Of a stretch of DNA of 10,601 nt, positions 1 to 7,916 are shown piece by piece. Numbering within the stretch: the first letter of the stretch is position 1; each line of letters begins with the position of its first letter. Below the pieces are notes generated by a model that did no database searches, was not told the DNA's origin, and saw nothing but the letters and a program-made list of their open reading frames with translations. The DNA comes from Candidatus Sulfotelmatobacter sp. Its GTDB lineage: Bacteria > Acidobacteriota > Terriglobia > Terriglobales > Acidobacteriaceae. Where the stretch lies: positions 1 through 10,601 of the forward strand of contig JASHRB010000242.1 of the NCBI GenBank assembly GCA_030037575.1, written 5' to 3'. The translations under genes were made by a program, and so were the position numbers.

Positions 1-299
1 CAGGAAATCACAGCATCCGATTTCAACTGATTGGGACCAAGTCGAATCGCGATGCCATCGGGGCGAGGATTCGTATTGTTTGCGGCGGCTTGACCCAGAC
101 TCGCATGGTCAAGAGCGGATCGAGTTATCTCTCGCAATCGGAATTGCCCGTTACTTTCGGATTGTCGAAGCAAGATCGTGTCGGAAGCGTGCTCATCGAT
201 TGGCCCAGCGGGAGAACGGAAGAATTCAAAAATTTGCAGGCCGGAAGAAGCTACGAGTGCGTCGAAGGCAAAGGCATCTCGCCGCAGGATGGATTCTGA
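1..299 (+). CDS. ASPIC/UnbV domain protein (CRTAC1-like), C-terminal fragment
   Basis: The reading frame is open from the left edge (first full codon at position 3) to a TGA at 297-299, giving the last 98 residues of a larger protein. It has the signature of the ASPIC/UnbV domain: an asparagine-rich opening (GNHSIRFQLIGTKSNRDAIG) followed by GARIRI, a Gly-Ser turn with YLSQSE, then TFGL and a closing IDWPSGRTEEF segment. In this family the domain sits at the extreme C-terminus, after a secretion signal and several FG-GAP/VCBS beta-propeller repeats, which would lie outside the window. Family members are secreted or surface proteins; their biochemical role is mostly unknown, and related eukaryotic CRTAC1 is an extracellular matrix protein. 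The gene is convergent with the YceI gene. An internal ATG at 99 falls within the conserved domain and is not a start. The domain call is firm; the function is not. Confidence 0.9.
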   Translation, partial: GNHSIRFQLIGTKSNRDAIGARIRIVCGGLTQTRMVKSGSSYLSQSELPVTFGLSKQDRVGSVLIDWPSGRTEEFKNLQAGRSYECVEGKGISPQDGF

Positions 300-361
300 A
301 TGCCGCTCAACCCGCTTGCTCGGCTCTTCGAGCTGATGGGCCGCCGTTGTTTGAAAGATCT

Positions 362-967
362 TTAAGGCGGTGCAACGGCACCGGCCGCATTCACGTCGAT
401 ATCCACCGATTCGCTCACGCGTAAAAACAGCGTGCTCGGATTCTTCATCCCCCAGCGCACGTAGGGAACGGAGAAATGGAGCACGGCGCTCCAATGGTCC
501 GCTGCCATTTCCATCTGGGCGGGCACGGTTATTTCGTGCTCCGATCCGTGAATCGCAAAGGTGCCGTGCACTTGCACGGAAGATTTTCCCTGCTTCGCAA
601 CCCTTCCCTCCACCCGATCGGGACGAAATGTGATTTCCGGATATTGCTCGCTTTCCAGAATCTCGCGGTGCATCTTCCGGTCGCGCATGCCGTTGCCGCT
701 GCGCCCGCTTTTCGCATCGACGACGATTTCGCCGCTGAGCTTACCCGCGGCTCCGTCAAAGCGAAGACCTCCGCGCTTCAACTCGAATGTTCCGTGAACC
801 GCGTGCAGGACGTTGGCCAGGGCGAAGTTAATCGAAGTATGCCCAGGATCAAACTGTAAGCCGATTTCCTGCGCGGCCGATCCCTGCACCAAGACCGAGC
901 AGGCCACCAAACCCGCCGACGCCCACCGCACCCGCGTTCGCCGAAAGGCCTCAAGCAGTTCTCTCAT
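362..967 (-). CDS. YceI-family periplasmic lipid-binding protein
   Basis: This is a 201-residue exported protein. An arginine-rich N-terminus is followed by a hydrophobic stretch (about 15-28) and a likely signal peptidase I site after Ser-Ala-Ala32. The rest, about 169 residues, is the usual length of a YceI domain. Matching family motifs are FDPGHTSINFAL (39-50), HGTFELKRGGLRFD (58-71), the Ser-Gly-Asn..MRD..MH region (about 87-100), SEQYPEITF (106-114), VHGTFAIHGSEHEIT (133-147) and the closing RWGMKNPS (171-178). Known YceI proteins form a lipocalin-like beta barrel that holds a polyprenyl chain or quinone-type lipid. The ATG at 967 is 4 bp after the stop of the FAD oxidoreductase gene and has no strong Shine-Dalgarno, so translation is probably coupled to that gene. 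It is the last gene of the PKS operon. I infer that its ligand may be the lipid made by the operon; the sequence alone does not show the ligand. The RR at 9-10 is not a proper Tat motif. Confidence 0.93.
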   Translation of the reverse strand: MRELLEAFRRTRVRWASAGLVACSVLVQGSAAQEIGLQFDPGHTSINFALANVLHAVHGTFELKRGGLRFDGAAGKLSGEIVVDAKSGRSGNGMRDRKMHREILESEQYPEITFRPDRVEGRVAKQGKSSVQVHGTFAIHGSEHEITVPAQMEMAADHWSAVLHFSVPYVRWGMKNPSTLFLRVSESVDIDVNAAGAVAPP

Positions 968-971
968 CGGA

Positions 972-2081
972 TTATGCGGTCAACAATCCCCATCCGAGAG
1001 TCAGACTGTCAAGAGCGAGATGAAATGGCGACGGCACTCCCACGTGCAGGGCCAGCAGGTTTCGAAAAATGTGCGGGCGCCGCCGCAGAGCCCGGAGCAT
1101 GCGGTGCTGAAAGCCCGGACGGCCATCTTGCAGAAGCATCAATCGCGCCATAAATAAAGGCCGCCGCGCAAGCCGGCGATGCGCGGCCTGGTAGTGCACA
1201 AGAGCGCCGGTGCGAAGCGCCTCGGCCAACGCCAGCGCCTGGCAGAAAGCTAGATCAAGGCCTTCGCCGGTGATTGTGTCCACCGTGCCCGAAGCATCGC
1301 CGATTAAGGCGATATTTTCTCGATAGACGCGCTTCAACCTGCGATTGGCCGAAACCGCTCCGCGCTCTGCAGAAGTAGTTTCGGCGCCGCGCAGCCGTCG
1401 GTTCAATTCGGGGAACTCGCGCAAGGCTTCATCCAGCCGAAGTTGCGGGTGGCGCGAAGCCACGGCTACGCAAACTTGGTCGTGACCGGCGGCCGTGGCA
1501 TAAGCTTGGCTGTGTTTCCCCCAGTACACTTCCAGTCGACCAGTCCATGGCGGTACGCGATAATGCCTGCGAAATGCATAACGCCAGCTGGAATGCGAAA
1601 GTCGATCGAGCTTCGCCCAGCGCTGCACGCGCGAGTTTACGCCGTCTGCACCGATGATCCAGCGCGCGCCCACGCGGCCATCGGCGAGGTCAACTTCTTT
1701 ATCCGAAATCCCAGTCACAACCTGCTTCCAAAGCAGTTGCACACCCAACCCCTCGGCGCGCTCCGTCAGCACACGATGCAATGCGATTCGTCGAACCGAA
1801 AGGCCGAACAGGCCGGAAGGAAAATCCGCCTCTGCGGAAACTCCCGAACGCAGGAAGCGCACGCCCTTGAGCCGGCAAATCTCCGGTGCCGGCACGGCCA
1901 CTCCCAGGCGTTTCAGGGCGATGATCGCTTCCGGCATGAGCGCTTCGCCGCAGGCTTTGTCGATTGGCGGTTCGGCGCCGTCGGCCACCGTCACGCGAAA
2001 TCCCTGTTGCCGCGCGGCAATGGCCGCCGCCAGCCCAGCCGGGCCGCCGCCGATTACAAAAACGTCGGTTGCATCGAGCAA
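972..2081 (-). CDS. FAD-dependent oxidoreductase/hydroxylase partnered with a type III PKS
   Basis: This flavoprotein of the PHBH/geranylgeranyl-reductase superfamily has 369 residues from the chosen start. The N-terminal FAD-binding Rossmann motif is VFVIGGGPAGLAAA (7-20). It is followed by the CGEALMP segment (44-50) typical of this superfamily, the middle DG motif GADGVNSR (144-151) and the late GD motif LIGDASG with TGEGL (259-275), which contacts the FAD. There is no signal peptide, so it is cytoplasmic or membrane-peripheral. In known clusters such as Streptomyces srsABC, a flavoprotein of this kind hydroxylates the alkylresorcinol made by the type III PKS to a hydroquinone/quinone; a similar role is inferred here. 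A reductase acting on an unsaturated lipid tail is the main alternative. I chose the TTG at 2081 because GAGG stands 8 nt upstream. The longer TTG at 2111 would overlap the PKS by 20 bp and has only a badly placed GGAG 1 nt away. No ATG or GTG lies in frame before the FAD motif. Confidence 0.9.
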   Translation of the reverse strand: MLDATDVFVIGGGPAGLAAAIAARQQGFRVTVADGAEPPIDKACGEALMPEAIIALKRLGVAVPAPEICRLKGVRFLRSGVSAEADFPSGLFGLSVRRIALHRVLTERAEGLGVQLLWKQVVTGISDKEVDLADGRVGARWIIGADGVNSRVQRWAKLDRLSHSSWRYAFRRHYRVPPWTGRLEVYWGKHSQAYATAAGHDQVCVAVASRHPQLRLDEALREFPELNRRLRGAETTSAERGAVSANRRLKRVYRENIALIGDASGTVDTITGEGLDLAFCQALALAEALRTGALVHYQAAHRRLARRPLFMARLMLLQDGRPGFQHRMLRALRRRPHIFRNLLALHVGVPSPFHLALDSLTLGWGLLTA

Positions 2082-2089
2082 GAGATTTG

Positions 2090-2093
2090 CCTC
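2090..2093 (-). promoter_or_regulatory. Shine-Dalgarno deciding the FAD oxidoreductase start
   Basis: GAGG on the minus strand overlaps the TGA stop of the PKS gene (2092-2094) and stands 8 nt before the TTG at 2081. The placement favours this start over the TTG at 2111 and implies that ribosomes finishing the PKS restart on the oxidoreductase. Confidence 0.5.
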
Positions 2094-3213
2094 ACCACTC
2101 CAGCAGCACAAGCTCCGAACAGAATCCCGGCCCCATTGCCGCCAACAGACCCAGCGTTCCCCGCTCCGGACGCCGGTTCTTCATCACATCCTCAAGCACC
2201 ACCAAGACCGAAGCCGAAGAAAGATTGCCGACTTTGCGCAGACAATCCCAGGAAGCGTCCAGCTCCCTCTTGCACAAACCGAGAGAATCTGCGGAAGCTT
2301 GGAGCACCTTCGGCCCGCCCGGGTGCAAAACAAAGCTCTTCACATCGCTGCGCTGGTAGCCGCTGTCGTGGAGAAAAGCGGCGACATCGGGTCCCAGATT
2401 TTCGCGAATCAGCGCGGGAACCTCCGTCGAAAGCACGATGCGAAACCCTTTCTCCGAAATATTCCAGCCCATCATCTCTTCGGTTTCAGGGTAAAAAATC
2501 GAGCGCGTCGCCAGGATTTTCGGCCCGGCCGACAGTCGATCTCTCGATTCTTCGCCGGGTACGCTTTCCTCCTTTGACCGGTCTTGCCCCGGAAAATCAG
2601 CCGGGTGAAATTCTTCGCCCGTCACAATGACCGCGGCCGCGCCGTCTCCAAAAAGCCCGGAAGAAATCAGATTGGCCACCGATAAGTCATCTCGCTGCAA
2701 AGTGAGAGAACAGAGTTCCACGGAAACCAGCGCCGCCGCCTGCCCAGGGTATGCGCGAACGTAATCTGCGGCGCGCGCAATGCCCGCCGCGCCGGCCACG
2801 CATCCCAAGCCGAAAATCGGCGTGCGGCGAATGTTGGCGGGCAGTCCCAGGCGATTGATGAGCAGAGCGTCGATGGAAGGGCTGGCGATTCCCGTGACCG
2901 TGGTAAACAACAGAGCGCCGAGGTCGGCGGGCCTCGTGCCAGCCTTGCGAAGCGCCAGGCAGAGCGCGCGCTCGCCCAATTCCTGCGCCACCTCGATCCA
3001 CAGCGTATTGGCCTCGCCCCAGGTCTTCATCCCCGGATATCGCTCGGCCGGGATTGCCAGATAGCGGCCGTCGACGGTCACATTGCGATGCAGCCGCGCC
3101 AGCAGTTGCGGATTGCGCAACTCATCGCCCCAGTATTCCTGCAGGCGCTCGAGAAGAAATTTCTGCGTGTAGTAGTGTTTCGGGAAAGCACTGGCTGCGC
3201 TGGCGATCCTCAT
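2092..3213 (-). CDS. Type III polyketide synthase (chalcone/alkylresorcinol synthase-like)
   Basis: This thiolase-fold enzyme has 373 residues from the ATG at 3213. The N-terminus MRIASAASAFPKHYYTQ is a typical type III PKS start. The catalytic triad is visible: Cys138 in FGLGCVAGAAG, His297 in FVLHPGGPKV and Asn330 in VGNLSSASV. Other family motifs are LISSGLFGDGAAAV (182-195), FYPETEEMMGWN (240-251) and the C-terminal GPGFCSE (361-367) that lines the active site. The enzyme would load a CoA- or ACP-bound starter, probably a fatty acyl chain as in bacterial ArsB/SrsA/BpsA enzymes, extend it with malonyl-type units and cyclise it to an alkylresorcinol or alkylpyrone; starter and product cannot be read from sequence. 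A hydrophilic, charged insert (about 200-229) is unusual. An upstream in-frame TTG at 3255 would add 14 residues without similarity to the family; the ATG has AGGA 10 nt upstream. It is the first gene of the operon, with about 214 bp of non-coding DNA upstream in which I see no convincing promoter. Confidence 0.95.
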   Translation of the reverse strand: MRIASAASAFPKHYYTQKFLLERLQEYWGDELRNPQLLARLHRNVTVDGRYLAIPAERYPGMKTWGEANTLWIEVAQELGERALCLALRKAGTRPADLGALLFTTVTGIASPSIDALLINRLGLPANIRRTPIFGLGCVAGAAGIARAADYVRAYPGQAAALVSVELCSLTLQRDDLSVANLISSGLFGDGAAAVIVTGEEFHPADFPGQDRSKEESVPGEESRDRLSAGPKILATRSIFYPETEEMMGWNISEKGFRIVLSTEVPALIRENLGPDVAAFLHDSGYQRSDVKSFVLHPGGPKVLQASADSLGLCKRELDASWDCLRKVGNLSSASVLVVLEDVMKNRRPERGTLGLLAAMGPGFCSELVLLEW

Positions 3214-3427
3214 GGAGTTCGCATCCTGACGCCGCTCCCGGCACGCAATCCGCAATCACAGAACTTGAAAGCTTCTCGCGTTCGATGTGCGGCTTGCCCA
3301 TCCGGTTGCTCGCGAAGCACCGGGACTGACCCGCGTATTGTCGCAAAGTTCGGAGCTTGCGTTTGTCAGGACCGTGTAAAAGCGCCGTCAAACGCCGGCA
3401 TGCTCATCCGCCTCGAATCGCTGCGTC

Positions 3428-4516
3428 TCATGGTGCCACGGCAATCGAACTGATGGCGTTCCCGGTTTTGTAGGTAAAGATGGGATTTAAATTCCCATCG
3501 GTCACCTGAAACGCCTGAATCCCTGCGGTGGTGGCCTGGCTGCCGATGTATAGATTCCCACCGTTCGGGTCAAAGGCGAGTACGCTGGGCGTGCTTTCCG
3601 TGACGAAGGAAAACGTACTGGTGGAAGTCGTGAGTCCAACCGGCAGCCCCGTGGAAGCGGTAATGGAATAGACCGCGACGTTGTTGGACGCCTGATTCGC
3701 CACGTAAAGAAACTGTCCTTTGGGGTCGATCTGCAAGGCCACCGGGCCGTTATAGATATCCTCAAGCGGAGACTCCGGAATCTGCGTCAGCGTACCGGTC
3801 GAGCTAATCGAGAAAATGGCTATCGAGTTCGACGAAGTGTTTCCGATATACAGGTAATTGCCCACGGGATCGACGGCCATGCCGAAAGGATTGAGGCCGG
3901 CCGAATTGGTGAGGCTGACTAGTTGCACCTTGCCCGCGGTCACGCTGAAGCTCGCGATCAAGCCGAGCGGGGAGTTGGAAGCGGTGACAAACATAAAGTT
4001 TCCCGAAGGCGTGATGGTCATATTCAGCGGGACCAGCCCAATCGCGAAGGGAGAACCCGAGATCTCCGTGAGCACGCCACTCTTGGTGTCGATCGAGAAA
4101 ACCGAAATGTTGTCCGACCCGGCATTCATGACGTAGAGATAATTCCCGCTGGGATCCATAACCAGTTTCTCTGGCTCGGAACCAAGCGGCGCAACCGACG
4201 CCCGCGGGAAGATCTCGGTCAACTCGCCGTCACTGTTAATGGAAAACAGCGAGACATCGTTTTCATCCTGGCCGGGATTAGCGACATAAAGATATTGCCC
4301 GGAAGGTGCAAGCACCACCGAGTGCGCTCCGTCGCCGACCGTGTAAGGGCTGCCCGTGATCTGCGTGAGCACGCCCGCGATCGGGTCCTGTCGGTAGACC
4401 GCCAGTTGGTTGGCCGACGGGATGGTCGCATACAGGTAGTGACTTGTCGTGGTGCAGCCCACACAAAGGAAAATGCCCGCCAGGGCAAACATCACCGCCA
4501 ACGCTTTCCGAAGCAT
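3428..4516 (-). CDS. Lactonase-type seven-bladed beta-propeller lipoprotein
   Basis: This is a 362-residue protein. It starts with a lipoprotein signal: Lys4, a hydrophobic stretch (5-20) and Cys21 in FLCVGC. The -3 residue of the lipobox is Cys instead of the usual Leu, so lipidation is likely but not certain. The mature part is built of roughly 50-residue repeats, each ending in a SGxYLYVxN-like strand, at about 72-80, 123-131, 171-179, 218-226, 266-274 and 318-326. Linkers of the form N-xVxVFSI and GxLTxI-xxSP separate them. This is the pattern of the YVTN/6-phosphogluconolactonase-like (Lactonase, PF10282-type) propeller. Such proteins are abundant in acidobacteria and most have no proven activity; a cell-surface binding or scaffolding role is as likely as lactone hydrolysis. 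The ATG at 4516 has GGAG about 6 nt upstream. It stands alone, separated from the permease gene upstream and the PKS operon downstream by about 190-215 bp. Confidence 0.88.
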   Translation of the reverse strand: MLRKALAVMFALAGIFLCVGCTTTSHYLYATIPSANQLAVYRQDPIAGVLTQITGSPYTVGDGAHSVVLAPSGQYLYVANPGQDENDVSLFSINSDGELTEIFPRASVAPLGSEPEKLVMDPSGNYLYVMNAGSDNISVFSIDTKSGVLTEISGSPFAIGLVPLNMTITPSGNFMFVTASNSPLGLIASFSVTAGKVQLVSLTNSAGLNPFGMAVDPVGNYLYIGNTSSNSIAIFSISSTGTLTQIPESPLEDIYNGPVALQIDPKGQFLYVANQASNNVAVYSITASTGLPVGLTTSTSTFSFVTESTPSVLAFDPNGGNLYIGSQATTAGIQAFQVTDGNLNPIFTYKTGNAISSIAVAP

Positions 4517-4551
4517 TCCTTACTCCCAGGAGAATTTGAACACGAAGAACA

Positions 4552-4557
4552 ATAATA
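4552..4557 (-). promoter_or_regulatory. Possible -10 box of the beta-propeller gene
   Basis: TATTAT on the minus strand matches 5 of 6 bases of the sigma-70 -10 consensus and lies about 36 nt before the ATG. The hexamer 17 nt further upstream (TGGCTG) is a poor -35 match. The site lies in the 187-bp gap between the MdtC-like gene and this gene, where I see no good terminator. Weak evidence. Confidence 0.3.
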
Positions 4558-4703
4558 GCGGGAATCGTCGGTGGCAGCCATAGCCCGCGCGGCCGCTCCT
4601 CACTCCCTGCTGCGATGCCATGACCGGTGCGGCAGGTTGCACCTCGTCTTGCGGCACGCCCTATGGATCGAAAACGCTTAAATCTTAACAGGGTTCTGCA
4701 CTT

Positions 4704-7700
4704 TTAGTGCGCCGGGCTGATCGTGGCCGTGACCGGAGACTTTTCCGCCAGCAGCGGGTCTTTGCCCCGCAGAAACATCTGGAATCGGTCGAGATAGATG
4801 TAGACCACGGGCGTGGTAAACAGCGTGAGCGCCTGGCTCACGATTAATCCTCCCACAATCGTGATGCCCAACGGCCGGTGCAGCTCCGAACCCGTCCCCC
4901 TGCCCAGCGCCAGCGGCAGTCCGCCCAGCAACGCCGCCATGGTCGTCATCATGATCGGACGGAAGCGCAGCAGGCAGGCATCGTAAATCGCGTCCACCGA
5001 TTTCTTTCCCTGCGTTCGCTCCACCTCGAGGGCTACGTCGATCATCATGATTGCGTTCTTTTTGACCAGGCCGATCAGCAGGATAATCCCGATGGTTCCA
5101 ATCACATTGAGTTCATTGTGCGTGAGCAGCAGAGCCAGCAGCGCGCCCACGCCCGCCGAAGGCAGGGTCGAAAGAATTGTGATGGGATGAATGTAACTCT
5201 CATAAAGCATGCCCAAAACAATGTAAACGGCGATCAGTGCGGTAATGATCAGAATCAGCTCGCTCGAAAGCGAATCCATGAACGCCGCCGCCGTTCCCTG
5301 AAAACTCGCCGAGATGGTGGAAGGGAAGTTAATCGAGCGCTGCACTTTGCTGATGGCCAACGTCGCCTGTCCGAGCGAAACCCCCGGCGCCAGGTTGAAC
5401 GAGATGGTGACCGACGGAAACTGGCCCTGGTGATTCACCGCCAGAGCGATATTTGAAGGTTCGTAATGCGTGAATGCCGCCAGTGGTATCGGCGCCCCGC
5501 TCGTTGATCGGAGATAAATGTCCTGCAAGGCCTCGGTTGTCTGCTGAAATTGCGGCGCCACTTCCATGACCACGTGGTATTGGTTCAGCGGCTCGTATAT
5601 CGTCGAAACCTGCCGCTGCCCGAAGGCGTCATAGAGGGCGTTGTCGATGTCCTGCGCCGCCACGCCCAGCCGGCCGGCGGTGTCGCGGTCGATCACCAGC
5701 TTTGCCTTCAGGCCCTGGTCCTGCTGATCGGTGTTCACGTCGCGCAGTTCCGGAAGCGTGCGCAGCCTTTCCAGCAGCCGCGGTCCCCAGCTGTTCAACT
5801 CATCCAGGTCCTGGCCTTCAAGCGTGTACTGATACTGCGCGTTGCTGCGCCGTCCCCCGATCGTCAGGTCCTGATACGACTGCAAATACAAGGTCGCACC
5901 GGGCACCACCTCAAGCTTTTCGCGCAGCCGGTTGAGCACGTCGTCGGCAGAGATATGCGGGCAGAACTGCCAAAAATGAAGGCCGGTACAGGCGTTGCGC
6001 TCTTCCAGCGGCTTGAGCATGATGAAAAAGCGCCCCTGGTTCGAAACGGTATTTCCGCCGGCAAACCCGACCACCGAATTTACCGCCGGGTCCGTCTGCA
6101 CAATCGAGACATAATGCTCCATTTTGTGGCGCATCGCCTGAAACGAAATGTCCTGCGCCGCCTGCACGGAACCACCAATGCGTGATGTATCCTGCTGCGG
6201 GAAAAATCCCTTGGGAACTTTGATGTACAGGAAAACGCTGAAAATGGCCACCGCTATGGTCAGGCACAGCATGATGAAGCTGTGTTTCAGGGCCAAGCGT
6301 AAAGCGCGGCGATAGGTTCCGAGCATCCAATCAAAGACCGCTTCGCTGGCACGATAGAAGCGGTTATGGGAATCGGCTTTCGCCGGGCGCAGAAACTTTG
6401 CGCACATGGTGGGAGTCGTGGTCAGCGAGACCAGCAGCGAGATCGCAATGGCGATGCTCAACGTAATCGCGAACTCGCGAAACAGACGGCCGACGATACC
6501 GCCCATCAGCAGCAGCGGAATGAACACTGCAATCAGCGACAGGCTCATGGAAAGCACGGTAAACCCGATTTCTGCGGCTCCCTTGAACGCCGCGCGCACC
6601 GCATCCATCCCCTGCTCGACGTAACGCGTGATGTTTTCGAGAACCACGATCGCGTCGTCGACCACGAATCCGGTGGAAATGGCCAGCGCCATCAGCGATA
6701 GATTGTCCAGGCTGTAACCCAGCACATACATCACGCCGAACGTTCCGACCAGCGAAAGTGGAACCGCAATGCTGGGAATCACCGTGGCCCGCACCGTGCG
6801 CAGAAAAGCGAACACCACCAGAATGACAAGAATCACGGAAAGAATCAGCGTGAATTCGATGTCCTTCACCGAAGCTCGAACGGTCACCGTGCGGTCCAGG
6901 GCGATGGATATGTGAATGGCCGGAGAAATCGAAGACTGCAGATAGGGCAACAGCGAAACCACGCGGTCGACCGTCTGAATGATGTTTGCGCCCGGCTGCC
7001 GATAAATGATGATCAGCACGCTCGGCTTACCGTTGGCCAGGCCGATGTTGCGTACGTCGGCCACCGAATCCTCGACATCCGCCACATCCGAGAGCCGCAC
7101 CGGCGCGCCGTGGTTGTATGCCACGATCAACGGCCGGTATTCGTCGGCGGTGATAAGTTGATCGTTGTCGGCAAGCATCCAGCTGGTGCTTCCCCGGCTG
7201 AGTTGACCTTTCGCCTGGTTTGCATTGGCCAGATTGAGCGCGTTACGCACCGTATCTAGCCCGACGCCGAGTTTGTTCAGCAGCAGCGGGTTCACTTCCG
7301 CCCGCACCGCCGGCTGCGCGGCCCCGCCTACATACACCTGGCCCACTCCGCTCACTTGCGAAAGCTTCTGCGACAGAATCGAATCGGCCGCGTCGTACAT
7401 CTGCGGCACGGTTTGGGTGTCGGAAGTCAGGTCCAGAATCATGATTGGCGCTTCCGAGGGGTTGGACTTCCAATATTCCGGATTGCTGGGAAGATTTGCC
7501 GGGAGCTGGCTGCGGGCCGCATTGATGGCCGCCTGCACGTCGCGGCTGGCGGCATCAATGTTCCGGTTCAAATCGAATTGCAGAACAATGCTGGTCGAGC
7601 CCAGCTGGCTGGTCGAGGTCATCTGATTGATTGCCGATATGCGCCCGAATTGCCGCTCCAGCGGCGTCGCCACGGCCGAGGCCATCGTCTCCGGATCGGC

Positions 7701-7874
7701 TCCCGGCAGCTGGGCACTGACCTGAATCACCGGGAAATCGATGCGCGGCAGCGAAGCCACCGGCAAATAATTGAAGGCGAGGATTCCGGAAAGCAAGAGC
7801 GCCGCGGCCAGCAGCGACGTCCCGATCGGTCGCCGAATAAATGGAGCCGAAATACTCATGATTTGGCGCCGCAC
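4704..7874 (-). CDS. mdtC: RND multidrug efflux permease, MdtC-like subunit (complete)
   Basis: This inner-membrane proton-driven transporter has 1056 residues from the GTG at 7874, close to the family's usual 1020-1050. The layout is standard for RND pumps: TM1 at about 18-37, a periplasmic porter/docking half (38-335), TM2-TM7 (about 340-551), a second periplasmic half (552-870) and TM8-TM12 (about 872-1025). Key residues are present: Asp406-Asp407 in TM4 ([14 protein letters not shown]), the Lys pair 938-939 in TM10 ([12 protein letters not shown]) and the [11 protein letters not shown] motif at TM11, the proton relay known from AcrB. Motifs such as [18 protein letters not shown] and VVGFAGGN resemble MdtC more than MdtB. 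It follows an MdtB-like gene, and in E. coli the two form one heterotrimer. A 15-residue insert with Cys629 and Cys638 is unusual. An alternative ATG at 7859 would shorten the N-terminus by five residues, but AAGGA is 10 nt from the GTG and 25 nt from the ATG. Substrate is unknown. Confidence 0.95.
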   Translation of the reverse strand: MRRQIMSISAPFIRRPIGTSLLAAALLLSGILAFNYLPVASLPRIDFPVIQVSAQLPGADPETMASAVATPLERQFGRISAINQMTSTSQLGSTSIVLQFDLNRNIDAASRDVQAAINAARSQLPANLPSNPEYWKSNPSEAPIMILDLTSDTQTVPQMYDAADSILSQKLSQVSGVGQVYVGGAAQPAVRAEVNPLLLNKLGVGLDTVRNALNLANANQAKGQLSRGSTSWMLADNDQLITADEYRPLIVAYNHGAPVRLSDVADVEDSVADVRNIGLANGKPSVLIIIYRQPGANIIQTVDRVVSLLPYLQSSISPAIHISIALDRTVTVRASVKDIEFTLILSVILVILVVFAFLRTVRATVIPSIAVPLSLVGTFGVMYVLGYSLDNLSLMALAISTGFVVDDAIVVLENITRYVEQGMDAVRAAFKGAAEIGFTVLSMSLSLIAVFIPLLLMGGIVGRLFREFAITLSIAIAISLLVSLTTTPTMCAKFLRPAKADSHNRFYRASEAVFDWMLGTYRRALRLALKHSFIMLCLTIAVAIFSVFLYIKVPKGFFPQQDTSRIGGSVQAAQDISFQAMRHKMEHYVSIVQTDPAVNSVVGFAGGNTVSNQGRFFIMLKPLEERNACTGLHFWQFCPHISADDVLNRLREKLEVVPGATLYLQSYQDLTIGGRRSNAQYQYTLEGQDLDELNSWGPRLLERLRTLPELRDVNTDQQDQGLKAKLVIDRDTAGRLGVAAQDIDNALYDAFGQRQVSTIYEPLNQYHVVMEVAPQFQQTTEALQDIYLRSTSGAPIPLAAFTHYEPSNIALAVNHQGQFPSVTISFNLAPGVSLGQATLAISKVQRSINFPSTISASFQGTAAAFMDSLSSELILIITALIAVYIVLGMLYESYIHPITILSTLPSAGVGALLALLLTHNELNVIGTIGIILLIGLVKKNAIMMIDVALEVERTQGKKSVDAIYDACLLRFRPIMMTTMAALLGGLPLALGRGTGSELHRPLGITIVGGLIVSQALTLFTTPVVYIYLDRFQMFLRGKDPLLAEKSPVTATISPAH

Positions 7875-7884
7875 ATCTCAGCTG

Positions 7885-7889
7885 TCCTT
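7885..7889 (-). promoter_or_regulatory. Shine-Dalgarno before the MdtC-like gene
   Basis: AAGGA on the minus strand stands 10 nt before the GTG at 7874 and 8 nt before an out-of-frame ATG at 7876. That ATG opens a six-codon ORF (MCGAKS) whose TGA (7856-7858) overlaps the alternative ATG start at 7859 as ATGA. Either direct GTG initiation or reinitiation after the mini-ORF could start the permease. Confidence 0.45.
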
Positions 7890-7916
7890 CCCGGCCGGCG
7901 CCGTTTGCGAAGCCCG

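Noticed and set aside
318..333. Small GC-rich hairpin between the convergent ASPIC/UnbV and YceI genes, considered as a terminator
   Set aside because: The stem is only 5 bp (GCTCG/CGAGC) with a 6-nt loop and no T-run on either strand.
354..363. Perfect palindrome AAAGATCTTT at the 3' end of the YceI gene
   Set aside because: Ten bases are expected by chance at this scale, and its position at the end of a gene does not suggest an operator.
938..967. Arg-Arg near the N-terminus of the YceI protein as a Tat export signal
   Set aside because: The residues after the arginine pair do not follow the Tat pattern (no Phe-Leu-Lys-type context); an ordinary Sec signal explains it.
1443..2630. A 395-codon open frame on the plus strand, antisense to the oxidoreductase and PKS genes
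   Set aside because: Its product is Arg/Pro/Ser-rich low-complexity sequence with no recognisable domain, and it opposes two genes with clear catalytic motifs. It is a typical shadow frame in GC-rich DNA.
3122..3391. An 89-codon minus-strand frame covering the region upstream of the PKS
   Set aside because: Its second half overlaps the PKS N-terminus in another frame, it has no recognisable domain, and the family-typical PKS start at 3213 fits better.
4626..4643. Inverted repeat GGTGC/GCACC downstream of the MdtC-like gene, considered as its terminator
   Set aside because: The stem is 5-6 bp and no T-run follows on the minus strand.
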